A DNA stretch of 64,000 nt from Janthinobacterium sp. ROICE36 (GTDB lineage Bacteria; Pseudomonadota; Gammaproteobacteria; Burkholderiales; Burkholderiaceae_D): contig NZ_PEBS01000024.1 of NCBI RefSeq assembly GCF_002869965.1, positions 1 to 64,000 of the forward strand, given 5' to 3'. The notes beneath the pieces are model-generated. The model ran no database searches and was not told the DNA's origin. It saw only the letters and a program-made list of their open reading frames with translations. The translations under genes were made by a program, and so were the position numbers. Shown here piece by piece: positions 36,510 to 44,357 of this stretch (positions are counted from its first letter, which is position 1; each line of letters opens with the position of its first letter).

Positions 36510-36806
36510 CTAATTTAGTCGCTTCAATTCAGTATAGAAATTCTCATGCGATCCCAAGCTCAGGAGTATCACGGAGACCGGCTGGAACTTTGTCGGGTGT
36601 AGCTGATACGCCAGCAAAATCTCTTGCTTGTTAATCTTAAACTTGTGCACAAAAATTCCAGCCAGATCGCCTTTCTTCTCTTCCCCGATTGTTGGGTCGT
36701 TAGCGACAGCCTTCACAGCCTTATCTACAGCAGTCTTATCTTTAGCGTGAAGCTTTTTGACTGCTTTCGCGAAAGTTGGGGTGACAAGCACTTCAAGCAC
36801 TGTCAT
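36510..36806 (-). CDS. RelE/ParE-type toxin
   Basis: The 98-residue basic protein has a RelE/ParE-like layout: LVTPTFAKAVKKLHAKDKTA start, then GDLAGIFVHKFKINKQEILL with the typical KFK...LAY strand pair, then VSVILLSLGSHENFYTELKR. Such toxins cleave mRNA on the ribosome or poison gyrase; which applies cannot be decided. The start overlaps the antitoxin stop (ATGA, 36803-36806), the normal antitoxin-first order. Confidence 0.85.
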   Translation of the reverse strand: MTVLEVLVTPTFAKAVKKLHAKDKTAVDKAVKAVANDPTIGEEKKGDLAGIFVHKFKINKQEILLAYQLHPTKFQPVSVILLSLGSHENFYTELKRLN

Positions 36807-37024
36807 GCCCCGAACTGGTAGGGCGTCAGCATCCCAGCCTTGGCTTCTTGAGCGGCGAGCAGCGTATCCTTGATGAACTGGAGGGGTAAGCCTGGATTGT
36901 CATCCACCGCCTTACCCAAGCGCGCCCAGTATTCAATCTGCTTCGGCACAGAGCGGTGCTCAGCCGCTGCGTGGGGCTTGGCCATCTCAACCAAGTCGTC
37001 CGACAATTTCAATGCAATCGCCAT
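36803..37024 (-). CDS. ParD-like antitoxin
   Basis: The 73-residue protein starts MAIALKLSDDLVEMAKPHAA and continues EHRSVPKQIEYWARLGKAVD. This ribbon-helix-helix pattern is typical of ParD_like antitoxins. It should bind DNA at its own promoter and neutralise the coupled toxin. Its start is preceded by GAGGTGAAATT, and the palindrome at 37032-37046 is a likely operator. Confidence 0.8.
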   Translation of the reverse strand: MAIALKLSDDLVEMAKPHAAAEHRSVPKQIEYWARLGKAVDDNPGLPLQFIKDTLLAAQEAKAGMLTPYQFGA

Positions 37025-37031
37025 AATTTCA

Positions 37032-37046
37032 CCTCAATGTTTGAGG
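37032..37046. promoter_or_regulatory. Palindromic operator candidate of the toxin-antitoxin operon
   Basis: CCTCAA-TGT-TTGAGG is a perfect inverted repeat 7 bases before the antitoxin start on the minus strand. Upstream on that strand, TTGCAA and CATACT with 17-base spacing could be a promoter. Autoregulation by the antitoxin is normal for this class. Confidence 0.5.
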
Positions 37047-37584
37047 TTTTAGTATGCCACTTTTTGCAACCTTTTGCAACCAATTTCAAATTAAATTGCC
37101 TCCGCAAATGCTCGCCGCAAAATGTCTTTTGAGACTTCCAAATATGGGTCAAGATGGTCGAACTCAGTTCTTTCGAGTAAAAACCATCATAAATGCTGTA
37201 AATCAATAACTTACATCTATGATCATCACAATTGAAGGCGTCGCTAAGCGATGTGTGACTTTCTCAAATAACTGCGACATTTTCGAAATAAATGCGATAA
37301 TAATTCCACAGACCAACATTTCTACGTCGTTAACGCGAACCTGTTAATGCACAGGTGTTGACGCCGATGCTGAATTGAACCACCGCGCCGACTTTGATTG
37401 ACCCATGTACGTTGGGCCGTAAGCCGCATGGGGCCCAGGTTTTCCAGCATCAACGTGGAGCAGCTCTTCTCGGCCGCCTGGGTCAATTTGGCATCGGCAT
37501 CAACACTCGCCCTTATACGGCGCTGCTAAGCATACAGCGGCGCCAGGCCGGCGCCACCCCAGCTGTCCCATCTCATCTATTCGC
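37047..37584. other. Unassigned region between toxin-antitoxin and recombinase genes
   Basis: About 540 bases. The right part (37380-37584) is GC-rich and may be old coding sequence, but no frame gives a recognisable protein. The left part (37050-37380) is AT-rich with no clear gene; a 65-codon minus frame at 37009-37206 overlaps the operator and looks spurious. No tRNA that could serve as attachment site was seen. Confidence 0.3.
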
Positions 37585-38808
37585 TCACTGGCCTTCGGCC
37601 AGTGTCCCAGGCCGATTTTGCTCCCAGGCGCGGATCTGGTCGAGCGCATCCTGCTCGGTATAGGTCATGGTGGTATCAAGGCTGGTGTGTCCCAGGGCCG
37701 TGGCGACCTGGCGCAAGTCATGCCCTTGCAAGAGGGCGCCCTTCGCAAAGGTATGGCGCATCCAGTGCGGCGAAGTCTTGCGCAACTGGATCGCCTCGTC
37801 GAACTGGCCCTGGTCCTGCAGATAATCCACCGCGCTTTGCACGCACCCTTTAACAATTTTAAAAATCGCTTGTCGGGTCGTCACCGCGCCCCAGGCACCG
37901 AAATAGCGCCGGTCGGCAGTCGCTTTAACCTGGCCGGCGCCGATCGCCACGGCGACCGTCTTGGTCGACAGCACCAGGGCGTACTGCTCCCCCAGCGCCG
38001 GCAAGGCGGCGAGCCCAAACGCGGTGCGATACGCCATCAAGGCATCGAGCGCCTCTTTGGTCAGCGGGATGGTGCGCGCGCGGGCGCCTTTGCCGTGCGC
38101 TTCGTCGACCCGCATCATCCAGTAGGTGCGCAGGGTTTTCGGATCACTCAGGCGGTACACAGCATCCATCCTGGCGCCGGCCAACTCCGAGGCGCGGATG
38201 CCCGTTTCGCGCAGCCAGACCAGTACAAACCGGTCGCGCAGGTAGCGCTGGTAACGGCCCTGGTTGGCGTGCAGTTGCGCTGCCATGCAGTCCAGGATGA
38301 GGGCATACATATCTTCCGGTACCGAGCGCGTGACGTCGACCCGGCGCGGCTTGGCCGACCGCGTCAGCGCCATCGGGTGAATCCGGATATAGCCCGCTGC
38401 ATGGAAGGCGCTGAGCATGGCGCGCACGAAGCGGATGATATCGGCCTGGCTGCTTGCTGCTGGTCTGACACGGAAGGGGGTGTAGCCGTCCTCGCCCAGG
38501 CGCGCCCCTTTTCGGCTCAGTGCGTACGCTGGCAGATCGGCTAAAAAGTCGCGGAAGGCCTTCACATCCTCGATGGTCCACTGCGACGGCATGCGGCCCC
38601 CGGCCTGATCGAGATACCAGCGCAACTTGGCCAGATGGAAGCGATAGGTGGCGACCGTTTCCTGCGAGGCGTTGCGGCTATTATCGGCCACCTCTGCCAG
38701 CCAGATCTCGGCCGCGGCCCAGTCGTCGGCGACGTTGCCGAACAGGTGGGGTTCGACCCGGGCGGGGGCACGTGCGGCAGCCTGAACGATCATGGCGTGC
38801 TCACTCAT
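37585..38808 (-). CDS. Tyrosine recombinase/integrase
   Basis: The 407-residue enzyme has an N-terminal SAM-like DNA-binding domain (about 25-150) and a C-terminal catalytic domain. Catalytic residues: Arg in RETGIRASELAG, then HWMRHTFAKGA (His-x-x-Arg), His in ALGHTSLDTT and Tyr in MTYTEQD. It starts at ATG 38808, overlapping the stop of the coiled-coil gene. It is third in a tightly overlapping trio, an arrangement seen for recombinases of site-specific transposons and islands. Confidence 0.9.
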   Translation of the reverse strand: MSEHAMIVQAAARAPARVEPHLFGNVADDWAAAEIWLAEVADNSRNASQETVATYRFHLAKLRWYLDQAGGRMPSQWTIEDVKAFRDFLADLPAYALSRKGARLGEDGYTPFRVRPAASSQADIIRFVRAMLSAFHAAGYIRIHPMALTRSAKPRRVDVTRSVPEDMYALILDCMAAQLHANQGRYQRYLRDRFVLVWLRETGIRASELAGARMDAVYRLSDPKTLRTYWMMRVDEAHGKGARARTIPLTKEALDALMAYRTAFGLAALPALGEQYALVLSTKTVAVAIGAGQVKATADRRYFGAWGAVTTRQAIFKIVKGCVQSAVDYLQDQGQFDEAIQLRKTSPHWMRHTFAKGALLQGHDLRQVATALGHTSLDTTMTYTEQDALDQIRAWEQNRPGTLAEGQ

Positions 38809-39593
38809 GCTGCCGGTCCTCCCTTGCGCTGGCCAGGGATCGGTGCCCCGTGGCTGTAGGCGATCTGCCTAAAACTTTCCAGCAGCGATTCACGTTCCTT
38901 CAAGGTTTCCTCCAAATACGTACAGCGTTCTTTGACGGCCCGCGTTTCACCGCGCACCTCGTCGATGGCCCGCAGCGCGAACTGGCGCATGTCCTGCAGT
39001 GCCTGGGGCAGGGCGCCCAGTAACGCCGCCTGCGCTGCTGCTGCCGCTTGCGCCGTCCCGAGCTGCTCGTGGTACAGGCTGGCGGTGTTGACGGCCTCCT
39101 GCAGGTCCGCGGCCAGGCGCGCGGCACTGGCGCGGGTGGCGGCCAGTTCGCTTTCAGCTTTGTCGAGCCGTTCACGCAAATAGTCAGCGTGGGCGCGCTG
39201 TTGTTGGGCCAGTTCGGCGTCGCCAGCGCCGGCACGCGCCAGGGCCGCTTCGACGACCCGCTGCAGCATCGCACTGACCGGTTCGGCGCTGTCGGGTGTC
39301 GACAGCACGGGCGCTGCTCCCGCCAGCGCCGGCAGCTGCTGTTCAAACAGGTTTTTTTCTGCCGCCAGCGTGGTCGTCGAGGGCCGCCGTTCGGGTGCGT
39401 ACGCGCCCAGCAAGCGCCGATAGATGTCGGCGCTGTAGGTTTTGCCGGTGGCGTGGTGCACGGCGGCGATGAAGTCGCGCACGAAAGGGCGGTGATTGCG
39501 CACGTCGTGGGCGTGGCGCGTGATGATGGCCCCCATCTGCTCGACCAGCAGGCGCGCCTCGTCGTCCCGCAAGGTAAATGGCGGCCGGCTCAT
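38805..39593 (-). CDS. KfrA-like coiled-coil DNA-binding protein
   Basis: The 262-residue protein starts at ATG 39593 (MSRPPFTLRDDEARLLVEQM). The N-terminal 80 residues resemble the KfrA_N DNA-binding region (FVRDFIAAVHHATGKTYSAD). Residues about 120-240 form a long Ala/Glu/Arg coiled coil (AELAQQQRAHADYLRERLDK). It overlaps both neighbours by 4 bp. It probably helps the recombinase at its sites or organises DNA, as TnpT/KfrA-like proteins do; this is inference. Confidence 0.7.
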   Translation of the reverse strand: MSRPPFTLRDDEARLLVEQMGAIITRHAHDVRNHRPFVRDFIAAVHHATGKTYSADIYRRLLGAYAPERRPSTTTLAAEKNLFEQQLPALAGAAPVLSTPDSAEPVSAMLQRVVEAALARAGAGDAELAQQQRAHADYLRERLDKAESELAATRASAARLAADLQEAVNTASLYHEQLGTAQAAAAAQAALLGALPQALQDMRQFALRAIDEVRGETRAVKERCTYLEETLKERESLLESFRQIAYSHGAPIPGQRKGGPAA

Positions 39594-40411
39594 TGGACAC
39601 TGCCCATTGCACGCTCGGCAATGCGCAAGGCCTCGGCCGTCCGGCCGCTCTCCCGCAGGCGCTGCGCCAGCTTGGTGCAGGCGGCCCAGCCGGGCCGCAA
39701 GTCGAAGATGAGCGTCACATCGCGCGCACAGGCGCCCCACAACGCCGGGCCATCGGGGTGCGCCAGCAGATCGGCCAACGACGTCATCCATTGCGCGGGC
39801 AGCTGCGCGGCCAGCTCCGGCGTCGCGGTCACCCAATCGACGTCGCTCAGCGCGAGCGGCGCATCAAACCCCAGAGCAATCCAGGCAGCGGCGCCATCCC
39901 GCAGTGGCGCCTGGCCAATGGCCAGTTCGCCGCTGACGACCTGCAGCGTCAGGCGGCCGATGCCATGGCGCTGGGCGGCGCTGACGATGCGCGCCAGCAT
40001 GGCGCAGTCGAGCCCGCTGTCGTGCTGGCGCAGTACCAGCTGATCCATGCTGAGGTGCAGCACTGGTTTGCCGCGCAGGCGGGTCAGCTGCAATGTCACT
40101 TCGGCGCTGCTGGCCAGGGCGGGATGCGTCACGTGCAGGGTGACACACTCGGACTCGTGCACCAGATGCACGCTGGCGCCGTCGAGGGCGCCGCTGAGGG
40201 CGGCGACGGTGGGCGCGTCGAGGATGATGGCACCGAAGGTGGCGGCGACACCGGACGCCGGTGTGAGCGTGATGGCGCCGGTGAAGGACGGCAGGACAAA
40301 CGATGGCGAGGGCTGCATGGTCAAAACGCTTTCAGGAAAATCGTGCGCAGGCGCGCTGTGCTGGGTCAAAAGAGTCGCCAGGGCACGCTGCCAGGCTGCA
40401 GATAGGAGCAT
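39590..40411 (-). CDS. Hypothetical protein, first gene of recombinase trio
   Basis: The 273-residue protein starts at 40411, or 40319 (MQPSPSFVLPSFTGAITLTP) if the shorter form is used; neither has a strong ribosome site. It is alpha/beta in pattern, with LHLSMDQLVLRQHDSGLDCA and VTLIFDLRPGWAACTKLAQR. No family is recognised. The tight overlap with the coiled-coil and recombinase genes suggests it works with them, for example in control or target choice. Confidence 0.6.
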   Translation of the reverse strand: MLLSAAWQRALATLLTQHSAPAHDFPESVLTMQPSPSFVLPSFTGAITLTPASGVAATFGAIILDAPTVAALSGALDGASVHLVHESECVTLHVTHPALASSAEVTLQLTRLRGKPVLHLSMDQLVLRQHDSGLDCAMLARIVSAAQRHGIGRLTLQVVSGELAIGQAPLRDGAAAWIALGFDAPLALSDVDWVTATPELAAQLPAQWMTSLADLLAHPDGPALWGACARDVTLIFDLRPGWAACTKLAQRLRESGRTAEALRIAERAMGSVQ

Positions 40412-40646
40412 GGTAGCGGTGCTGGAGGCCGGTTGTCGAGGTATTTTAATCGGTATAAACCTACCTGCAAGTATGGTCTAGTTTACTTAGCAGCGATTAA
40501 GTTAACTAATCCAAACAGATCACTTTCGACGCTCGTCCATGCACTTTATTCCCAAAAAAGGCAAAATATGCCGTCCATTTCCATAAGCCATCTGACCCGA
40601 CATCACGCAACACGGTACGCCATCGGCCTTTGAAGGCAATGTGCGA
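40412..40646. other. Unassigned AT-richer gap before IS6 copy A
   Basis: It should hold the promoter of the minus-strand recombinase trio. Only short frames occur, and no repeat or hairpin stands out. Confidence 0.3.
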
Positions 40647-41470
40647 GGTTCTGTCGCGTTGTTCAGCCCAGTACGGATTTTTTCATGCTGAGCATGACCC
40701 CGGCTTACACTGGACGGACTTGTCCTGCCAACGCATAGAACTGGTCGGCGAACGACATTGCATCGGTGCCGACGATTGCGAACTGGCCCTTGCGGATCAT
40801 GTGCATGAACTCGACGCCGGCGAGGACGGAACCGGCGGATCGGAATGATTTGAAGTTGAGCATCGGCCTGGTCACCCGCTTGATGGCGCGATGATCCTGC
40901 TCGACGATGTTGTTGAGATATTTGACTTGACGCACTAGGATCGGCACGTCGCGGCCAGCGTTGATCGCATCGATCGCCGCCTTGTTCGCGCCACTTTTGT
41001 CCATCGCGACCTTGTGTGGATCGCCATTCGCTCCCATAGCCTTGTCGAAGAAGCGCTTCGCCGCAGCCATGTCACGCTTCGCTGTCAGCAGGAAGTCGAC
41101 AGTCTTGCCCTGCTTGTCGACGGCGCGGTAGAGGTATTTCCAGACGCCCTTGACCTTGATGTACGTCTCATCCATACGCCAGCTACCACCGACCGGGCGC
41201 TTGTGTTTCCGGGCCATCTTCTCGATGAGCGGCAAGAAACGAATCGCCCAACGGTTGATCGACGAATGATCGACCGACACGCCGCGCTCTTCCATTATCT
41301 CCTCGAGATGCCGGTAGCTCAGCGGGTAGGCAACATACCATCGGATGCAGACGAGAATGACGTCGATCGGAAAACGCATTCCTTTGAAGTTGAACATGTC
41401 GAGTTGTCCTGGGTTCGGGCGCCGCAGTTTACCCGACTACCCCGTCGACGTTCGCTAATGCGACAGAACC
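40647..41470. mobile_element. IS6-family insertion sequence, copy A
   Basis: The 824-bp element has ends GGTTCTGTCGCGTT (40647-40660) and its near complement AATGCGACAGAACC (41457-41470). It contains one intact minus-strand transposase. No 8-bp target duplication is seen at the two sides, so later recombination has occurred. Same orientation as copy B at 44358. Confidence 0.9.
40705..41397 (-). CDS. IS6-family transposase, copy A
   Basis: The 230-residue DDE transposase shows FKGMRFPIDVILVCIRWYVA, RGVSVDHSSINRWAIRFLPL, the first Asp in WRMDETYIKVKGVWKYLYRA, the second in DKSGANKAAI and the Glu in NNIVEQDHRAIKRVTRP. Full length and undamaged. It differs from copy B at about fifteen residues, so the two were not copied from each other recently. 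Confidence 0.95.
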   Translation of the reverse strand: MFNFKGMRFPIDVILVCIRWYVAYPLSYRHLEEIMEERGVSVDHSSINRWAIRFLPLIEKMARKHKRPVGGSWRMDETYIKVKGVWKYLYRAVDKQGKTVDFLLTAKRDMAAAKRFFDKAMGANGDPHKVAMDKSGANKAAIDAINAGRDVPILVRQVKYLNNIVEQDHRAIKRVTRPMLNFKSFRSAGSVLAGVEFMHMIRKGQFAIVGTDAMSFADQFYALAGQVRPV

Positions 41471-41513
41471 CGCGACAGCGTTGGGAGTAGCTTTTAAGTC
41501 CTTTTAGCGTTGA

Positions 41514-41545
41514 AGTAGCCTTACAGCCTGTAAGGCTACTTTTTT
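41514..41545. terminator. Rho-independent terminator
   Basis: AGTAGCCTTACA and TGTAAGGCTACT form a perfect 12-bp stem with loop GCC, followed by a T run (41540-41545) on the plus strand. It stands between the IS6 copy and the replication origin, shielding the rep region from transcription coming from the left. Confidence 0.75.
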
Positions 41546-41546
41546 G

Positions 41547-41609
41547 AACTATGAGACTTTTACAGTCAACTATGAGATTTTTACAGTCAACTATGTGCTG
41601 TTTGACAAA
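41547..41609. other. Iteron repeats, probable plasmid replication origin
   Basis: Two 21-bp direct repeats, AACTATGAGA(C/T)TTTTACAGTC, lie at 41547-41567 and 41568-41588. A degenerate third (AACTATGTGCTGTTTGACAAA) follows at 41589-41609, and another CTATGTGCTG lies near 41627. Iterons of about 20 bp just before a Rep_3 initiator gene are the standard oriV layout. Only two complete copies are left, so function may be impaired. Confidence 0.75.
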
Positions 41610-41664
41610 CTCATTTTAATGAATTACTATGTGCTGCATATTACTAACATAAAAAGCTATAAGA

Positions 41665-42474
41665 ATGAAAAAAGCTGAGTTGGTCGTGAAATCAAATCGT
41701 CTCATTGAGGCCAGCTATCGGCTGGGCATGAACGAACAACGCATAATTCTGTACTCGATATGCCGATGCCGCGAGGAGCAGAAGACGCTTTTTCCCGATC
41801 TTCCCGTAACCATCACAGCTGATGCTTTCTCCAAACAGTTCCCCAGCATCAACAGCATCGACAAGACGAACGTTTATCGGCAGCTTAAGGACGCCATGGA
41901 CACACTGTATGACCGCAGCGTTACGATCCACGACACCGACCCGGCCAGCGGCCATGCTAGGGTAACGAAGACCCGCTGGATCAGCGCCGCCAGTTACGTT
42001 GATGGCGCTGGTCACATTCAAGTGATCTTCACACCGGAAGTCATCAAGTACATCACGCGCCTAGAGGCTGAGTTTACATCCTATCAACTGGAGAAGGTAG
42101 GCAACATGACCAGCGCTCACGCTGTACGCATCTACGAGCTACTGGCTCAGCACCGGGATATTGGCATGCGTACGCTCAACCTGACGTGGCTACGCGAGAC
42201 GCTCCAGATCGGTCCTGACGAATACAAGTTGACGGCCGACTTTAAGAAATGGGTGATCGAGTCGGCCATAGACCAGATCAACAAACACAGCGACCTCACG
42301 GTGAGCTACAAGCCAAAGAAGACGGGTCGCGCCATTACCGACTTTGTGTTTAAGATTAAGGATAGGGAGCGCAAGTCCAAGGCTGCCAGTACAGCCAGCG
42401 ATCAGGCCGCACGCGAGAAACTAGAAGTGCTTGGCCAACAGCGCTTCGATACCGAAAATGATGAGCAGTTTTGA
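41665..42474 (+). CDS. Rep_3/RepB-family plasmid replication initiator
   Basis: The 269-residue protein starts MKKAELVVKSNRLIEASYRL. It has the two winged-helix plan of iteron-binding initiators: WISAASYVDGAGHIQVIFTP, YQLEKVGNMTSAHAVRIYEL and LTADFKKWVIESAIDQINKH. It binds the upstream iterons and starts replication. Full length. Its presence means that a plasmid, or a plasmid piece moved by IS6 elements, is integrated here, or that the whole window is on a plasmid. Confidence 0.9.
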   Translation: MKKAELVVKSNRLIEASYRLGMNEQRIILYSICRCREEQKTLFPDLPVTITADAFSKQFPSINSIDKTNVYRQLKDAMDTLYDRSVTIHDTDPASGHARVTKTRWISAASYVDGAGHIQVIFTPEVIKYITRLEAEFTSYQLEKVGNMTSAHAVRIYELLAQHRDIGMRTLNLTWLRETLQIGPDEYKLTADFKKWVIESAIDQINKHSDLTVSYKPKKTGRAITDFVFKIKDRERKSKAASTASDQAAREKLEVLGQQRFDTENDEQF

Positions 42475-42486
42475 TAAAATTTAGCT

Positions 42487-42615
42487 ATGAAATCAAACCG
42501 CAATTTATTGGGGTTCAAGGTGCAACGAAACGTAAAAAGAGTTAAGGGATGGGCTTGTCAGGTTGGTCAAGTTGAGGTCATAGGTGCTGACGCGCGGGCG
42601 TCAGCAAATGACTGA
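42487..42615 (+). CDS. Possible 42-residue small protein after rep
   Basis: ATG 42487 lies 12 bp after the rep stop. It encodes a basic peptide starting MKSNRNLLGFKVQRNVKRVK and ending GADARASAND. No good ribosome site is seen. It could be a small plasmid gene or chance. Confidence 0.25.
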   Translation: MKSNRNLLGFKVQRNVKRVKGWACQVGQVEVIGADARASAND

Positions 42616-42632
42616 ATCGACCCTATATTGAC

Positions 42633-42859
42633 GCCGTTCGAGTCGCCTACTTTACGTCATAGCGTTATACATATCTTTTTGTGATGAGCACCGATTTGGC
42701 AAAAATCGACATTTTTCCAGAGGATTTGCCAAAAAAATTAGCCAAACTTCCAGTGATTTGACTCAAAAAGTCGCCGCTTGGTTGTCTGAACTTGCGCCAG
42801 AATCAGCGGAGGAGCAGCGCCAAGCTATTGATTTTATTGATGAAAAAAGATGTGTATAA
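42633..42859 (+). pseudogene. Coding-like remnant without start codon
   Basis: A plus frame stays open for about 75 codons without any ATG, GTG or TTG. It ends KKISQTSSDLTQKVAAWLSE, LAPESAEEQRQAIDFIDEKR, CV, stop at 42857-42859. The composition looks like real protein. It is probably the tail of a broken plasmid gene; family not recognised. Confidence 0.35.
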
Positions 42860-42885
42860 CGATATGACTTTACGTCAGGTTGAAA

Positions 42886-43005
42886 ATGATTTCAACCGTA
42901 CAGTACGAACGCATCAAGGATTTTTTCTTTGACGAGTCTCGTTCCGTTGCACTTGAAACTCTAACTTACTTCTTAAACTGCGTTCAAGCCTTGGAAAAAT
43001 TTTGA
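42886..43005 (+). CDS. Possible 39-residue small protein
   Basis: ATG 42886 follows CAGGTTGAAA and encodes MISTVQYERIKDFFFDESRS, VALETLTYFLNCVQALEKF, then TGA 43003-43005. It is acidic-aromatic and helical in pattern. It sits in the AT-rich plasmid-derived stretch. No family is recognised. Confidence 0.3.
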   Translation: MISTVQYERIKDFFFDESRSVALETLTYFLNCVQALEKF

Positions 43006-43072
43006 AGTAATGTTTTAAAACAGTCATTTTATGAGAGATCATAAAATTTTCCATTAATTTTAAATTACAATT

Positions 43073-43429
43073 ATGAAAATCATAAAAATTCCCATCTTAT
43101 TTATATTTATTTTACTGGCTAAGCAAGCATCTGCGAGCACACTCACAACACCTTCTTTTGTCGTCAAAATTAAGGTGAATTGCGAGGAAGGAAATGTTAC
43201 ATGTGACAACGTAACCTATTTTGGAACTAGCAGGAAAAGTGGAAAAAGCATTACGCTACGTGGTAAAACTAAACACAGTATGTGTCCTGATGGTGTCAGC
43301 CCTTGTCAGTTCCAAGGTTATGAATTTAAAAACGGAAATTCATATTATGAAGTGTTGGAACAAGGAAATTTGATAGTTAAAAAGGGAAGAAAAATTATCG
43401 TAAACGAGAAAGGAACGTGGGAATGGTAA
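43073..43429 (+). CDS. Small secreted protein, AT-rich, unknown function
   Basis: The 118-residue product begins MKIIKIPILFIFILLAKQAS, a clear Sec signal peptide with likely cleavage after ASA. The mature part is basic and strand-rich with four Cys (NCEEGNVTCDNV, SMCPDGVSPCQF), probably two disulfides. GC content is far below the surrounding genes, a sign of transfer from a low-GC donor. No family is recognised and no ribosome site is obvious. Confidence 0.7.
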   Translation: MKIIKIPILFIFILLAKQASASTLTTPSFVVKIKVNCEEGNVTCDNVTYFGTSRKSGKSITLRGKTKHSMCPDGVSPCQFQGYEFKNGNSYYEVLEQGNLIVKKGRKIIVNEKGTWEW

Positions 43430-43555
43430 TTACTAATTTTCCATTTTCTTCCCCAATTCGCCGCAGTGATAACACGAACGGCGAACAGGACTGCCACCTG
43501 TGAATTCACTACGCAGTCCGATATTTTAAAAAACCATGAATGAAAGAAAAATACT

Positions 43556-44182
43556 ATGAATAATTCCTATCCACGCCTTGACAAAGACCTGGCTGCCGTA
43601 CTACTAGTGGACCACCAGGCCGGTTTGTTGTCCTTGGTGCGCGACATCGACCCGGACAAATTCAAAAATAACGTATTGGCGCTCGCCGACCTAGCGAAAT
43701 ATTTTAAATTACCAACCATTCTGACAACTAGTTTCGAAGATGGCCCTAACGGTCCGCTAGTACCTGAGTTGAGGGAAATTTTCCCGGATGCCCCTTATAT
43801 TGCTCGCCCTGGCCAGATCAATGCTTGGGATAACGAAGATTTCGTCAACGCAGTCAAAGCCACCGGTAAGAAACAACTGATTATTGCCGGTGTGGTCACT
43901 GAAGTCTGTGTAGCATTTCCTGTTCTTTCAGCACTGGCGGAGGGATATGACGTATTTGTGGTGGCCGATGCTTCCGGCACGTTCAATGACATTACCCGCC
44001 AAGCCGCCTGGGACAGAATGTCTGCGGCAGGGGCGCAGTTAACGACATGGTTTGGCCTGGCCGGAGAGTTGCATCGCGACTGGCGTAATGATGTTGATGG
44101 ACTGGGGGCCTTGTTTTCCAAGCATATCCCAGACTACCGCAATTTGATTTCCAGTTATACCGCAGCCAAGGCAAGCAAATAG
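43556..44182 (+). CDS. YcaC-like isochorismatase-family hydrolase
   Basis: The 208-residue cysteine-hydrolase-family protein resembles YcaC. Asp19 lies in AVLLVDHQAG and Cys118 in GVVTEVCVAFP, the positions of the family's Asp and nucleophile Cys. GQINAWDNEDF is typical of the YcaC group. The natural substrate is unknown. It is unrelated in role to phzD despite the shared fold. It ends 17 bp before a solitary Tn3-type terminal repeat and may have moved with it. Confidence 0.85.
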   Translation: MNNSYPRLDKDLAAVLLVDHQAGLLSLVRDIDPDKFKNNVLALADLAKYFKLPTILTTSFEDGPNGPLVPELREIFPDAPYIARPGQINAWDNEDFVNAVKATGKKQLIIAGVVTEVCVAFPVLSALAEGYDVFVVADASGTFNDITRQAAWDRMSAAGAQLTTWFGLAGELHRDWRNDVDGLGALFSKHIPDYRNLISSYTAAKASK

Positions 44183-44199
44183 AAAACAGTCGCCAGTTT

Positions 44200-44237
44200 G
44201 GGGAGAAGAGGAAAAGAGGAAAAAATTGCACGCTAAG
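44200..44237 (+). repeat. Solitary Tn3-family terminal inverted repeat
   Basis: This 38-base sequence begins GGGGAGAAGAGGAAAAGAGG and ends CACGCTAAG. It matches the left repeat of the complete Tn3-family element at 30 of 38 positions. The outer edge faces left, and the element would extend right but is cut off by the IS6 copy at 44358. It marks a second, related but distinct transposon that once lay here. Confidence 0.75.
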
Positions 44238-44357
44238 CGATGTGATTGCAGCCTAGCATCGCGCCCAGTGACGGAAATGGTCTATAGTCGAGTTTCCGTT
44301 TAGGAAACAATCCGACATGGCTTTACGTGCACGAGCTTGTTGGCGCCGACCTAAAAT

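Noticed and set aside
37009..37206. 65-codon minus frame upstream of the antitoxin
   Set aside because: It overlaps the antitoxin start and operator palindrome and has no ribosome site or protein-like features.
43556..44182. YcaC-like hydrolase as part of the phenazine pathway
   Set aside because: It has the Cys nucleophile typical of YcaC, lies in the mobile block on the other strand, and a complete phzD exists elsewhere.
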